Shown piece by piece: positions 54,344-63,686 of a stretch of 64,000 bases of DNA. Origin of the DNA: Flavobacterium geliluteum (GTDB lineage Bacteria; Bacteroidota; Bacteroidia; Flavobacteriales; Flavobacteriaceae). Location of the stretch: NCBI RefSeq assembly GCF_017948595.1, contig NZ_JAGFBV010000012.1, positions 51,518 to 115,517 on the forward strand, given 5' to 3'. Below the pieces are notes generated by a model. That model was given only the letters and a program-made list of their open reading frames with translations, made no database searches and was not told the DNA's origin. The position numbers were made by a program, and so were the translations under genes. Positions within the stretch are counted from its first letter, which is position 1, and the number at the start of each line of letters is the position of its first letter.

Positions 54344-55384
54344 TTATCTGGTTACGCCCTGGCTGGCAATCCAGTCAGAATATTTTTTTGCATTGATATT
54401 ATGCTCCGGCAGAGTGGCAGCAAATTCATGATAGCCAAAACGTTCAACACTGGCACAAAAATAAATATAATCGTTTTTTTCGGGATTCAAAACTGCCTCA
54501 AGTGCCGTAATATCTGGCATTGCAATTGGTCCTGGAGGAAGTCCGACATTCACGTAAGTATTATAAGGAGATTTCATAATCAAATCATTATAAAAGACTC
54601 TCTTAATCACCTGATCAAAATCATTTGCTCTTAATTTTAACGCATAAATTACGGTTGGATCAGCTTGTAAAGGCATTTCTAACCGTAGACGATTTAGATA
54701 GACACCGGCAATACGGGGTCTTTCGTCTTTTTGAACCGATTCTTTATGCACTATTGAGGCTAAAATAGTAGCTTCTACAGGTGTTAATCCTTGTTTTTTT
54801 GCTTTTTCAATTCTCTCTTCTGTCCAGAAATTATGATATTCTTTGATCATTTTGTCACGAAACTTTTCTGCAGACGTATTCCAATACACTTCATAAGTAT
54901 TGGGAATAAACATGGCAAAAACATTTTCTTCATTAAAACCATTTTCCTTCAAAAAAACAGGATCCTTTATCGCTTTAATTAAGGACAAACTATCTGCTTC
55001 GATTTCTGAGCCCACTCTTCCCGCAAAATTCTCTAGACGCTCTTGATTGTTAAAAGCCAGTTTTACAGGGACATTAGAGCGCATTGCTCGCACCAAATCC
55101 ATATTATTCATATCTTTTTTAAGCAAGAATCGACCTGATTTTACGTTTTCAGGATAGTCTCTTTTGCTGGCTACCAACTCAAAATTTTCAAAATTTTTGA
55201 TATAAGGCTCCAATATTTTCTTTACATCTGTATAATTGGCATCAGTTGGCACATATACATACACCTCTTTTTCTTCAAATTTAGTATTGGAGCTAAAGAT
55301 TTTACTAATTAACACAAATCCGTAAATGATTAGTAACGAAATTACAGCTACAGCAGTCAGCGAAATGATTTTTTTTATGTTCAA
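54344..55384 (-). CDS. mltG: Endolytic murein transglycosylase MltG
   Basis: A 346-residue enzyme with a single N-terminal transmembrane helix (about 8-28), a LysM-like region, and the YceG domain. The conserved catalytic segment is TILASIVHKESVQKDERPRIAGVYLNRL with the active-site Glu, and QADPTVIYAL and YNTYVNVGLPPGPI follow. It cuts nascent glycan strands and limits their length. It lies between DUF2279 and GNAT genes in the dapF operon. Confidence 0.95.
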   Translation of the reverse strand: MNIKKIISLTAVAVISLLIIYGFVLISKIFSSNTKFEEKEVYVYVPTDANYTDVKKILEPYIKNFENFELVASKRDYPENVKSGRFLLKKDMNNMDLVRAMRSNVPVKLAFNNQERLENFAGRVGSEIEADSLSLIKAIKDPVFLKENGFNEENVFAMFIPNTYEVYWNTSAEKFRDKMIKEYHNFWTEERIEKAKKQGLTPVEATILASIVHKESVQKDERPRIAGVYLNRLRLEMPLQADPTVIYALKLRANDFDQVIKRVFYNDLIMKSPYNTYVNVGLPPGPIAMPDITALEAVLNPEKNDYIYFCASVERFGYHEFAATLPEHNINAKKYSDWIASQGVTR

Positions 55385-55394
55385 AGCTTAAATT

Positions 55395-55928
55395 TTAAAT
55401 TTGTTTGTTAATTAATTGAAAAATTGCCTCATCTTGGTACTGGCCATTTAGCAAAATCCAATCTTTTTTAATTCCAATTTTCTCAAAACCAAATTTAGTA
55501 AAAAGAGCTATACTTGCTGCATTTTCTACACTAATATTTGCGTACAATTGATGTAAATTTAAATTATAGAAAGCATATTTAATTAAAAGCTCTAAAGCCT
55601 CAGAACCAATGTTTTGCTTTTTATACTCGTCTTTCTGAATAACAATTCCAACTCCTGCCCGATTATTCTTCGGGTCAAATTCGAATAAATCAATCAATCC
55701 GATCGCCGGAAAATCGTCGTCCTGACAAATCGCGAGTCGCAATTGTTTGGCTTCATAAATATCCTGCTGCGCATTTTCGAGATATTGACGCACCAAAAAA
55801 CGGCTATAAGGCGTATAGGTGTTGCTTATTTCCCAAATACTTTGATCATTTTCCATGGCATAGACAAACTCTAAGTCATTTGGTTCTAATGCCCGCAAAT
55901 AAATATTTTTGCCTTTTAGTGTAATCAT
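55395..55928 (-). CDS. GNAT-family N-acetyltransferase
   Basis: A 177-residue acetyltransferase. The start ITLKGKNIYLRALEPNDLEFVYAMEND, the acetyl-CoA loop KQNIGSEALELLIKYAF and the SIALFTKFGFEKIGIKKDW tail are typical. It resembles RimJ/SpeG-type enzymes. The substrate is unknown; its place in the dapF-mltG operon hints at cell-wall or amino-acid metabolism. Confidence 0.88.
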   Translation of the reverse strand: MITLKGKNIYLRALEPNDLEFVYAMENDQSIWEISNTYTPYSRFLVRQYLENAQQDIYEAKQLRLAICQDDDFPAIGLIDLFEFDPKNNRAGVGIVIQKDEYKKQNIGSEALELLIKYAFYNLNLHQLYANISVENAASIALFTKFGFEKIGIKKDWILLNGQYQDEAIFQLINKQI

Positions 55929-55983
55929 GCTGTTTTAGAATTCAGATTTTAGATTTTCTGAGTGAAATAGCTAAATATTTAAT

Positions 55984-56766
55984 TTAAACTTCAATTGTAC
56001 CTTTAAAAACAAATTTTGCAGGACCCGTCAGGAACACATTCGTAAAATGATCACCTTCTTTATCAAAAGAAACCACTAATTTTCCGCCTTCAACATTAAG
56101 ATTTATTTTGTTTTTATCCGTCTGACCTGTTGCATTCATAGCAATGGCAACGGCTGTGGCACCAGTTCCGCACGCCAAAGTTTCATCTTCAACACCCCTT
56201 TCGTAAGTACGGAGAGAAAATTCAGAATCGTTTACTTTTTTTACAAAATTGATGTTACTTCCTTTCTCACCATACAATTCGCCGTAACGAATGGCCGCTC
56301 CATTTTGTTTTACATCATAATTTTCTAAATCTTCTACAATTTGTACATGATGTGGTGAACCGGTATTTAGAAAACTGTAATCCGTATTTTTTTGCACCTG
56401 ATCAACATTGATCATTTGCAACGAAATAATAGCATCCTCTCCTACCGTTGCATGATGCAAACCATCAATGGCCATAAAAGTTGTTTTAGTATTGATCACA
56501 CCCAGTTGATTGGCAAAAGCGACTAGACATCGACCGCCGTTTCCGCACATCGAACTCTGGTTTCCATCTGAGTTATAATACACCATTCTAAAGTCGGTTT
56601 CAGAGTCATTTTCTAATAAAATAAGTCCATCAGCACCAATACCGAAACGTCTGTCGCACAAGCGTTCAATGAGTTTAATGTCTTCTTTTGGAAAAAAATT
56701 AGAACGATTGTCAATCATGACAAAATCATTACCTGTTCCTTGATATTTATAAAATTCTATTTGCAT
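55984..56766 (-). CDS. dapF: Diaminopimelate epimerase
   Basis: A 260-residue PLP-independent racemase that converts LL- to meso-diaminopimelate for lysine and peptidoglycan. The two catalytic cysteines lie in SSMCGNGGRC and LACGTGATAV. The start MQIEFYKYQGTGNDFVMIDNR is the classic beginning. It is the first gene of a four-gene minus-strand operon with GNAT, mltG and DUF2279. Confidence 0.96.
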   Translation of the reverse strand: MQIEFYKYQGTGNDFVMIDNRSNFFPKEDIKLIERLCDRRFGIGADGLILLENDSETDFRMVYYNSDGNQSSMCGNGGRCLVAFANQLGVINTKTTFMAIDGLHHATVGEDAIISLQMINVDQVQKNTDYSFLNTGSPHHVQIVEDLENYDVKQNGAAIRYGELYGEKGSNINFVKKVNDSEFSLRTYERGVEDETLACGTGATAVAIAMNATGQTDKNKINLNVEGGKLVVSFDKEGDHFTNVFLTGPAKFVFKGTIEV

Positions 56767-56786
56767 TTTTATTTGATTATAAAGTA

Positions 56787-56794
56787 CAAAAGTA
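56787..56794 (-). promoter_or_regulatory. Promoter -7 box of the dapF operon
   Basis: On the minus strand this is TACTTTTG, an exact TAnnTTTG match, 20 nt before the ATG. It sits in GTACTTTTGTAC, a short 4-bp-arm inverted repeat. Confidence 0.45.
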
Positions 56795-56907
56795 CAAACT
56801 ATTAATTAATGAAATGTTAATCAATGTTAAAGAGCGTTAAACCCTTTTTCTGAATAATTTTTTCAATTAATTTTACGTTACATAACTTAAAAAAATAAAT
56901 AATAATC

Positions 56908-58305
56908 ATGAAAAGATTTTCAACCTTATTTTTAGTGTCCTTATTAAGTGGCGCTACTACACTTGGGGCTTACAAATTATTGTTTGACAGTAATGGCTCT
57001 GTATTTGGAAAAGGAAATTCTGTTGTAACTCTTGCCCCCGAATCGTATACTAAAAATATCGCGTATGCAGGCGAAGCAGTAGATTTTACAGAGGCTGCAG
57101 ACAAAACGGTTCATTCTGTTGTACACGTAAAAAATGTTTCCAGACGTACCGTTACCAATCCAATGCTTGAATTTTTCTATGGTTACGGGGGAGCTCAGCA
57201 GCAAGAACAAGTAGGTACGGGTTCTGGTGTTATTATTTCTGAAGATGGTTATATTGTCACAAATAATCACGTGATCAAAGATGCTTCTGAAATAGAAATT
57301 ACGTTAAATAATAAAAAAACATACACTGCAAAATTGATAGGCACCGATTCTAAAATGGATATCGCATTGCTTAAAATTAATGCAGAAGAAAAATTACCTT
57401 ATACGGCTTTTGCTAATTCAGACAACGTAAAAGTGGGCGAATGGGTTTTGGCAGTTGGTAATCCTTACAATTTAAATTCTACAGTAACAGCGGGAATCGT
57501 TTCGGCGAAAGCCAGAGATTTGGGCAATGGTATACAATCTTTTATTCAGACAGATGCTGCAGTCAATCCGGGAAATAGTGGTGGTGCATTGGTAAATACA
57601 CGTGGAGAATTAATTGGAATCAATACTATGATTTCGTCACAAACGGGCTCTTACGTAGGATATTCATTTGCTGTACCGTCTAATAATGCCCGAAAAATCA
57701 TTGAAGACATTATGGAATTTGGAAATGTACAACGAGGCATTTTAGGAGTTGAAGGTCGCGAATTGAATGGCAATGCTTCAAAAGAACTTAAAATTTCAGA
57801 AACAGAAGGATTTTACATCAATAAAGTTTCAAAAAATTCCGGAGCAGAAAAAGCTGGGTTAAAGCAAGGTGACGTAATTGTAAAGTTGGATAGTCAGAGA
57901 ATTGCTTCTTATGCCGATCTATCAGGTTATATCAATACAAAAAGACCAAATGATGTTGTAAATGTGACGATTATAAGAGATGCAAATACAAAAGTTGTTC
58001 CTGTAACTTTGAGTAAAAATGAATTTTTTAGTGCTGAGTTTAAAGGAATAGAATTAGAAAATATCGATGCATCGGATAAAAAGAAATTTCGTATTGACTA
58101 CGGAGTTAAGATTAAAAATATCACCAATGAAAATTTGATGCAATATCAGAACGAACTCCTTGGCAATATCATTTTGAGTATTGATAATGTAAAAGCGACT
58201 AATGTTGAGAGTGTCTCCAAACTTTTGAAACAAAAAGATGAAGGACAAAGTGTACGCATTGAAATGATTAATAGAAACGGTGAAATTTTCAGAATCATCA
58301 TTTAA
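56908..58305 (+). CDS. HtrA/DegP-family periplasmic serine protease
   Basis: A 465-residue periplasmic protease/chaperone with an N-terminal signal helix. The triad is His in TNNHVIKDAS, Asp in SKMDIALLKI and Ser in NPGNSGGALV. Two PDZ domains follow: one around GILGVEGRELNG...KAGLKQGDVIVKLDSQRI, and a shorter second one near the C terminus (NIILSIDNVKATN). It degrades or refolds damaged periplasmic proteins. It is a single gene with its own terminator. Confidence 0.94.
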   Translation: MKRFSTLFLVSLLSGATTLGAYKLLFDSNGSVFGKGNSVVTLAPESYTKNIAYAGEAVDFTEAADKTVHSVVHVKNVSRRTVTNPMLEFFYGYGGAQQQEQVGTGSGVIISEDGYIVTNNHVIKDASEIEITLNNKKTYTAKLIGTDSKMDIALLKINAEEKLPYTAFANSDNVKVGEWVLAVGNPYNLNSTVTAGIVSAKARDLGNGIQSFIQTDAAVNPGNSGGALVNTRGELIGINTMISSQTGSYVGYSFAVPSNNARKIIEDIMEFGNVQRGILGVEGRELNGNASKELKISETEGFYINKVSKNSGAEKAGLKQGDVIVKLDSQRIASYADLSGYINTKRPNDVVNVTIIRDANTKVVPVTLSKNEFFSAEFKGIELENIDASDKKKFRIDYGVKIKNITNENLMQYQNELLGNIILSIDNVKATNVESVSKLLKQKDEGQSVRIEMINRNGEIFRIII

Positions 58306-58332
58306 TAAACAAATAATTTCAAATTTAGAAAG

Positions 58333-58363
58333 GTCATCTTATTCAGTTAGGATGACTTTTTTT
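58333..58363 (+). terminator. Terminator after the HtrA-type gene
   Basis: GTCATC and GATGAC enclose a 12-nt loop and are followed by a T-run. Confidence 0.75.
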
Positions 58364-58441
58364 ATTTCGATAAAAGAAAAAAAAAATTTAAGTAGGTATA
58401 AAATAAATGCTAAAATAGTTTACGAAATCGATTGAAATGGG

Positions 58442-58449
58442 TACTTTTG
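58442..58449 (+). promoter_or_regulatory. Promoter -7 box of the GAPDH gene
   Basis: TACTTTTG is an exact TAnnTTTG match, with about 48 nt to the start codon. The -33 region (about 58417-58421) has only a TTTACG. Confidence 0.48.
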
Positions 58450-58497
58450 CGCAAAATTATAAAATAGTATTCTATTTATTTTTCGAAATTTTCAATT

Positions 58498-59946
58498 ATG
58501 AGCAAAAAATCTTTGTACCAAAAAGAAGTATCAATTCAAGTCGACCGAAGGAGAGCTGGCGTCGAATTAATCAAAGTCATAAGCGATTTATGGTATGACA
58601 AATCCATCGAAATGGTTTTATTCAAAAATCAATTGTTGGATAAAAATGTCAGCGACATTATCAATTTGCATCAGTATGCGGGAGAATTTGTTGGCAAGCC
58701 TATTACTGTTTTTGATTCTGTTGAAATTGCAAAAGTTATTTTATCAATAGATTTTCCACCTGCGAAATTAGATATTGGAAAACTAGCGTACGAATATCGT
58801 TTGGAAGAAGACAAATACCCAGATGCACGATATTTTGTTATCGAAAAATTAAAAGGAGCTAAATCATCTGAAGAAATTCAGCCAAAAGATGTTGTTTTGT
58901 ACGGATTTGGAAGAATTGGTCGTTTACTAGCCCGAGAATTAATGTCGAAAACTGGAAAAGGAAACCAATTGCGCCTGAGAGCCATTGTAACTCGTGACAA
59001 AAATGATGCTACAAGCCTCGAAAAAAGAGCCTCGTTGTTACGATACGACTCAATTCATGGTGATTTTCAAGGATCAGTAACAGCGGATCCAAAAAATAAT
59101 GCTTTGATTATTAACGGAACAACCGTTCATATTATTACGGCAAATTCGCCCGAAGAAATAGATTATACCCAATACGGAATCAATGATGCGTTGGTCATTG
59201 ACAATACAGGAGCTTTTACGACAGAGGAAGCCCTAAAAAGACATTTATCTTCACAAGGCGCCAGCAAAGTGTTACTTACGGCGCCTGGAAAAGGAGTTCC
59301 GAACATTGTGCACGGTGTAAATCATACCGACTACAATCCCGACGAAATAGCCATTTTCTCTGCGGCTTCCTGCACTACAAATGCTATAACGCCGATTTTA
59401 AAAGTTATCGAAGATACATTAGGAGTGGTCAAAGGTCATCTGGAAACCATTCACGCCTATACCAACGACCAAAATTTGGTTGACAATATGCACAGAAAAT
59501 ACCGCCGAGGCAGAGCAGCAGCCTTAAATATGGTCATCACCGAAACCGGTGCAGGTACCGCAGTCGCTAAAGCATTACCTTCATTGGAAGGAAAATTAAC
59601 TTCAAACGCTATTAGAGTTCCAGTTCCAAATGGCTCGTTGGTAGTTTTAAGTTTAGAAGTTAAAAAAGCAACTTCAATAGCAGCGATTAACAAAATCATG
59701 AAAAAATATGCTCTCGAAGGTGAACTGGTAGAGCAGATAAAATATTCATTAAACAACGAACTGGTTTCATCTGACATTGTGGGTACTTCGGCACCTTCAA
59801 TATATGACAGTAATGCTACCATCGTTTCTAAAGATGGCAAAAACATCGTACTTTATATTTGGTACGATAACGAATATGGCTATAGCCACCAAGTGATTCG
59901 TTTGGCAAAATATATTGCAAAAGTAAGACGTTTTACTTATTATTAA
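58498..59946 (+). CDS. gap: Glyceraldehyde-3-phosphate dehydrogenase, long form
   Basis: A 482-residue glycolytic dehydrogenase. The NAD-binding GFGRIGR is at 136-142, and the active-site Cys292 is in AASCTTNAITP. The first ~130 residues are an extension not present in the common 335-residue form; it looks helical and charged, with no signal peptide. Long GAPDHs of this shape are common in Bacteroidota. The role of the extension is unknown. It ends in a strong terminator. Confidence 0.94.
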   Translation: MSKKSLYQKEVSIQVDRRRAGVELIKVISDLWYDKSIEMVLFKNQLLDKNVSDIINLHQYAGEFVGKPITVFDSVEIAKVILSIDFPPAKLDIGKLAYEYRLEEDKYPDARYFVIEKLKGAKSSEEIQPKDVVLYGFGRIGRLLARELMSKTGKGNQLRLRAIVTRDKNDATSLEKRASLLRYDSIHGDFQGSVTADPKNNALIINGTTVHIITANSPEEIDYTQYGINDALVIDNTGAFTTEEALKRHLSSQGASKVLLTAPGKGVPNIVHGVNHTDYNPDEIAIFSAASCTTNAITPILKVIEDTLGVVKGHLETIHAYTNDQNLVDNMHRKYRRGRAAALNMVITETGAGTAVAKALPSLEGKLTSNAIRVPVPNGSLVVLSLEVKKATSIAAINKIMKKYALEGELVEQIKYSLNNELVSSDIVGTSAPSIYDSNATIVSKDGKNIVLYIWYDNEYGYSHQVIRLAKYIAKVRRFTYY

Positions 59947-59970
59947 TTTACAACCAAAACCAAAATGCTT

Positions 59971-60000
59971 AAAACCACCAAAATAATTTGGTGGTTTTTT
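59971..60000 (+). terminator. Terminator after gap
   Basis: AACCACCAAA and TTTGGTGGTT form a perfect 10-bp stem with a 4-nt loop, followed by a T-run. It lies between convergent gap and lrp-type genes. Confidence 0.85.
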
Positions 60001-60019
60001 GTTTCTTCTAATTCCAAAA

Positions 60020-60478
60020 TTAAATAGGCAAAACAGTAGTACTTTTTACCTCAGAGATAACAAAAACAGTATTTATCAAGGAAACTTCAGGTAAAACAGA
60101 TAATTTTTTTTGATGAAAATGATGATAGCTTTCCATGTCTGGAATTATAATCTTCAACATATAATCAAAGTTACCTGAAACATAATTACACTCGACCACT
60201 TCAGGCATATTCAAAATAGATTGATTAAAACCTTCAGAGGTGTCATAAGTTTGCTTGGTTAGCGTCACCTGACAATAAACTGTTAGATTATTACCCAGTT
60301 TTTTCTTATTCAAAATAGAAACATATTTTTCTATAACACCTTCTTTTTCAAGACGTTTCACCCTGTCATGAACAGGAGTAAGAGACAAATTTATTTTGTT
60401 AGCAATGTCTTTTAGGGTGTAATGCGCATCTTCTTGTAAAAGACGTAAGATTTTTTTGTCAGTTTCATCTAAAGCCAT
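60020..60478 (-). CDS. Lrp/AsnC-family transcriptional regulator
   Basis: A 152-residue regulator. The N-terminal HTH is DETDKKILRLLQEDAHYTLKDIANKINLSLTPVHDRVKRLEKEGVI, and the C-terminal RAM domain (about 70-152) binds amino acids and forms octamers. It is divergent from ald and there is an exact match to the E. coli Lrp consensus between the two. It probably controls ald in response to alanine or leucine, an inference from context. Confidence 0.94.
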   Translation of the reverse strand: MALDETDKKILRLLQEDAHYTLKDIANKINLSLTPVHDRVKRLEKEGVIEKYVSILNKKKLGNNLTVYCQVTLTKQTYDTSEGFNQSILNMPEVVECNYVSGNFDYMLKIIIPDMESYHHFHQKKLSVLPEVSLINTVFVISEVKSTTVLPI

Positions 60479-60550
60479 AACGAAAACGATTTAAATTATC
60501 ATTAGAAATCAGTCAATTTTTCTTTTTCAAGTACTATTTAATTCTAAAAA

Positions 60551-60565
60551 CAGAATATTTTTCTG
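60551..60565. promoter_or_regulatory. Lrp-type operator between lrp-like gene and ald
   Basis: CAGAATATTTTTCTG fits the E. coli Lrp consensus YAGHAWATTWTDCTR at all 15 positions. It lies 73 bp before the regulator gene and 103 bp before ald, in a place where it can affect both. Confidence 0.6.
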
Positions 60566-60633
60566 TAAAAGTAAGTAATAAAATAATATTTTCTTATTTA
60601 TCAGCCAAATATCAATAATATATTCTCTATCAT

Positions 60634-60641
60634 TAGATTTG
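60634..60641 (+). promoter_or_regulatory. Promoter -7 box of ald
   Basis: TAGATTTG is an exact TAnnTTTG match, 26 nt before the ATG. No clear -33 element; activation by the neighbouring Lrp-type protein would explain that. Confidence 0.45.
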
Positions 60642-60667
60642 TAATACAAATAAAAAAACTTAACAAA

Positions 60668-61786
60668 ATGATAATAGGAGTTCCAAAAGAAATTAAGAAT
60701 AATGAAAACCGTGTGGCCTTAACCCCAGCTGGTGTTTCTGAGATGAAAAAAAACGGGCATACTGTTTATGTTCAGGCAACTGCAGGATTAGGAAGTGGTT
60801 TTAGTGATGAAGAATATGCAACTGCTGGAGCTGTAGTTTTAGCAACTATTGAAGAAGTATACGCTATTGCTGAAATGATCATTAAAGTAAAAGAGCCAAT
60901 TGCTTCTGAGTATGATTTAATCAAAAAAGACCAATTACTTTTCACGTACTTCCACTTTGCTTCATCAGAGCCGTTAACTCATGCTATGATCGAAAAAGGT
61001 GCAGTATGTTTGGCTTACGAAACTGTTGAAAAAACAGATCGTAGTTTACCATTATTAGTTCCTATGTCAGAAGTTGCCGGTCGTATGGCTATTCAACAAG
61101 GAGCAAAATATTTAGAAAAACCATTAAAAGGAAGAGGAATACTTTTAGGAGGAGTTCCAGGTGTGCCTCCTGCAAAAGTTTTAATTCTAGGTGGTGGAAT
61201 CGTAGGAACTCAAGCTGCTAAAATGGCTGCCGGATTAGGTGCACAAGTAACTATAATGGATCTAAGTTTGCCTCGTTTACGTTATTTAGATGATATCATG
61301 CCTGCCAACGTATCTACTCAAATGTCTAACCATTACAATATTATAAAAGCCATTACAGATGCAGATTTGATCGTTGGAGCTGTTTTAATACCGGGAGCAA
61401 AAGCACCACACTTAATTACTCGTGATATGCTAAAATTGATGCGTCCGGGAACTGTAGTTGTTGACGTTGCTGTTGATCAAGGTGGTTGTATAGAAACTTG
61501 TACTCCAACAACACACGAAAACCCAACTTTTATTATTGATGACATTGTACACTATTGTGTGGCTAACATGCCAGGAGCTGTTCCTTACACTTCTACTTTA
61601 GCATTAACAAACGCTACTTTACCTTATGCTATGCAGTTGGCAAACAAAGGATGGGAAAAAGCTTGCGCTGAAAACGAAGAACTGAAAAAAGGATTGAACG
61701 TTGCAAACGGAAAAATTCTTTACAAAGGAGTTGCAGAAGCATGGAATCTTCCTTTTAACGAAGAAATAGTGTCGGCAAAAGCGTAA
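60668..61786 (+). CDS. ald: Alanine dehydrogenase
   Basis: A 372-residue NAD-dependent enzyme that interconverts L-alanine with pyruvate and ammonia. It begins with MIIGVPKEIKNNENRVALTP, with Arg of NRVALTP and Lys of IIKVKEP in the substrate site. The NAD-binding loop is LGGGIVGTQAAKMA, and the CVANMPGAVPYTSTLAL segment is strongly conserved. It lets cells use alanine or make it under nitrogen excess. Regulation by the adjacent Lrp-type protein is likely. Confidence 0.97.
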   Translation: MIIGVPKEIKNNENRVALTPAGVSEMKKNGHTVYVQATAGLGSGFSDEEYATAGAVVLATIEEVYAIAEMIIKVKEPIASEYDLIKKDQLLFTYFHFASSEPLTHAMIEKGAVCLAYETVEKTDRSLPLLVPMSEVAGRMAIQQGAKYLEKPLKGRGILLGGVPGVPPAKVLILGGGIVGTQAAKMAAGLGAQVTIMDLSLPRLRYLDDIMPANVSTQMSNHYNIIKAITDADLIVGAVLIPGAKAPHLITRDMLKLMRPGTVVVDVAVDQGGCIETCTPTTHENPTFIIDDIVHYCVANMPGAVPYTSTLALTNATLPYAMQLANKGWEKACAENEELKKGLNVANGKILYKGVAEAWNLPFNEEIVSAKA

Positions 61787-61825
61787 CACTATAAAAATGA
61801 GTGCTTACTAATACTTATTTTTAAG

Positions 61826-61852
61826 AGGCTTTCGATTACGAAAGCCTTTTTT
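61826..61852 (+). terminator. Terminator of ald
   Basis: AGGCTTTCG and CGAAAGCCT form a perfect 9-bp stem with a 4-nt loop, followed by a T-run. Confidence 0.85.
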
Positions 61853-61862
61853 ATTCCATAAA

Positions 61863-61895
61863 AAAAACCTGTCTTCATAATAAAGACAGGTTTTT
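61863..61895 (-). terminator. Terminator of pafA
   Basis: AAAAACCTGTCTT and AAGACAGGTTTTT form a perfect 13-bp stem around a 7-nt loop. On the minus strand it lies right after the pafA stop and ends in a T-run; it may also back up the ald terminator. Confidence 0.8.
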
Positions 61896-61917
61896 AGTTT
61901 GTTTGTATTTACATTAT

Positions 61918-63534
61918 TTATTTTTCGTCCAAAACCTCTTGCAATACTTCAGCATCAGTTCCGTTCGGGAGCGCAACTTTAATTTTTAGCGCTATAGTTG
62001 GTGCGATTTCAGTAATCACTTTTCTGTCATACGATTCTCCTTTTTTAATATGCCACCCGTAAAATATAGCCGGCACATGCGTATCATAGCTGTAAGGAGT
62101 TCCGTGCGATGTTCCTGTAGTCGAATATTCAATATCACCCGGTTTATCAATAATTACTAAATCACCATTTTGTGTAACATCATATCCATTTGCAGCAAAA
62201 TTCAGATAAAAATCATTTCCGCCATTGGCTAAAATCTGTTCTTCGGTATACACTTTCTTAACTTGAGGCTGTGTAATTAGAAAATCTTTAAACGCTTGTT
62301 TTACCTTTAATAAATCTAATCCTTTGTCTTTAATAATTTGTTTATTAAGATAAACATTAAAGTTTGAATAATTTAAAATCAAATCTATACCAAAAGTTTT
62401 TGTAGAAAAATCCTGCATGCTCTTTTTAACCTCTTTTGAAGGATAATTATTCACATTATATTTACGATCTTTCAAATAAGCCACATTTTCGGCACCCGCA
62501 TGATCAGCTGTTAAAAAAAGCAAGTAATTATCTTTACCCACCGTTTTATCCAAATAATTCAAAAAATCTGCAATAGTCTGATCAAGTCTCAGGTAAGTAT
62601 CCTGAAGTTCCATTGATCGCGGCCCAAGCAAATGCCCCACATAATCAGTAGAAGAAAAACTTACCGCTAGAAAATCTGTAATATTATCTTTTCCTAATTC
62701 TTCTTTTTCAATGGCTTTCATTGCAAATTCAGCCAACAAATCATTCCCAAATGGAGTCGCTCTCAAAACACCTGCATCATTTTTATCATACATAGTTTTC
62801 AAATCATAAGGAAAAACCGGCGCAGCGCTTCCATACAACTTGCCTTCATAAGGATTATTATCCTCCAAACTTTCATTGTAAACTGAAGCAGGTTTAAACA
62901 AATTCCAACCTTTGTTTATATAAGGCATATAATGTTTTTCCTTATTAAACTCAGAAACCCACTCAGGCAATTTATCGCCATAAAAAGTACTCGAGATAAA
63001 AGATCCTGTTTTGCTATACCAAAAAGCCCAATTGGCAAAATGCCCCGCTGGTAAAATCGCACCACGGTCTTTTATACTAATACCAATTACCTTTCCGGCA
63101 AAATTGGTTGCCATTCTCACTTCATCAGTAATTGTAGTGCTTTGCAGGTTCTTAGGAGACATAGCACCTTCCTCTGGAGTACCATCTCCAACTGTTTTCA
63201 CTCCAGCGTCATCTGTACAATATACATCTTTCCCTAAGGTTCTGCTAAACCACTCATTACCTACAATTCCGTGTGTAGCAGGTGTAGTACCAGTATAAAT
63301 CGATGCATGACCTGGCGCAGTATAAGTAGGCATATAGTTATAATGCATATTCTGAAAAGTATACCCATTATTCAATAATCTTTTGAATCCGTTTGGAGAA
63401 AAATCATCAGAAAAGCGATATAAATATTCCATTTTCATCTGATCAACCACTATACCCACAACTAATTTTGGTCGTTGTTGAGCACTTAAATTTGAGATTA
63501 CAAACAATGTCAACAGTACAATACTTTTTTTCAT
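61918..63534 (-). CDS. pafA: Phosphate-irrepressible alkaline phosphatase PafA
   Basis: A 538-residue secreted phosphomonoesterase with a signal peptide (MKKSIVLLTLFVISNLSA). The nucleophile is Thr72 in MPTYTAPGH; Asn93 in GNEW, and Lys155 and Arg157 in SIKDRG, are spaced exactly as Thr79, Asn100, Lys162 and Arg164 in Elizabethkingia PafA. Late metal ligands lie in FLTADHAGAEN and GTSHGTPY. In flavobacteria PafA supplies phosphate from organic phosphoesters. It is a single gene upstream of an rRNA operon on the same strand. Confidence 0.95.
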   Translation of the reverse strand: MKKSIVLLTLFVISNLSAQQRPKLVVGIVVDQMKMEYLYRFSDDFSPNGFKRLLNNGYTFQNMHYNYMPTYTAPGHASIYTGTTPATHGIVGNEWFSRTLGKDVYCTDDAGVKTVGDGTPEEGAMSPKNLQSTTITDEVRMATNFAGKVIGISIKDRGAILPAGHFANWAFWYSKTGSFISSTFYGDKLPEWVSEFNKEKHYMPYINKGWNLFKPASVYNESLEDNNPYEGKLYGSAAPVFPYDLKTMYDKNDAGVLRATPFGNDLLAEFAMKAIEKEELGKDNITDFLAVSFSSTDYVGHLLGPRSMELQDTYLRLDQTIADFLNYLDKTVGKDNYLLFLTADHAGAENVAYLKDRKYNVNNYPSKEVKKSMQDFSTKTFGIDLILNYSNFNVYLNKQIIKDKGLDLLKVKQAFKDFLITQPQVKKVYTEEQILANGGNDFYLNFAANGYDVTQNGDLVIIDKPGDIEYSTTGTSHGTPYSYDTHVPAIFYGWHIKKGESYDRKVITEIAPTIALKIKVALPNGTDAEVLQEVLDEK

Positions 63535-63554
63535 ATTAAAATTATTATTTCATA

Positions 63555-63562
63555 CAAAAATA
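63555..63562 (-). promoter_or_regulatory. Promoter -7 box of pafA
   Basis: On the minus strand this is TATTTTTG, an exact TAnnTTTG match 20 nt before the start codon. No obvious Pho-type box is seen upstream. Confidence 0.45.
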
Positions 63563-63686
63563 CAGATTCACTTTAAAATAGGCTAACTAAGCCCAATCTA
63601 AAACAAAAAATTCACTTTAATTTAACAAAACACTTGACTACAACGAGATTTAATTAATAACCAAAGACTTTTGCATTTACTATTTA

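Noticed and set aside
63011..63298. Open frame of 95 codons within pafA on the plus strand
   Set aside because: It is antisense to the catalytic part of pafA and has no domain.
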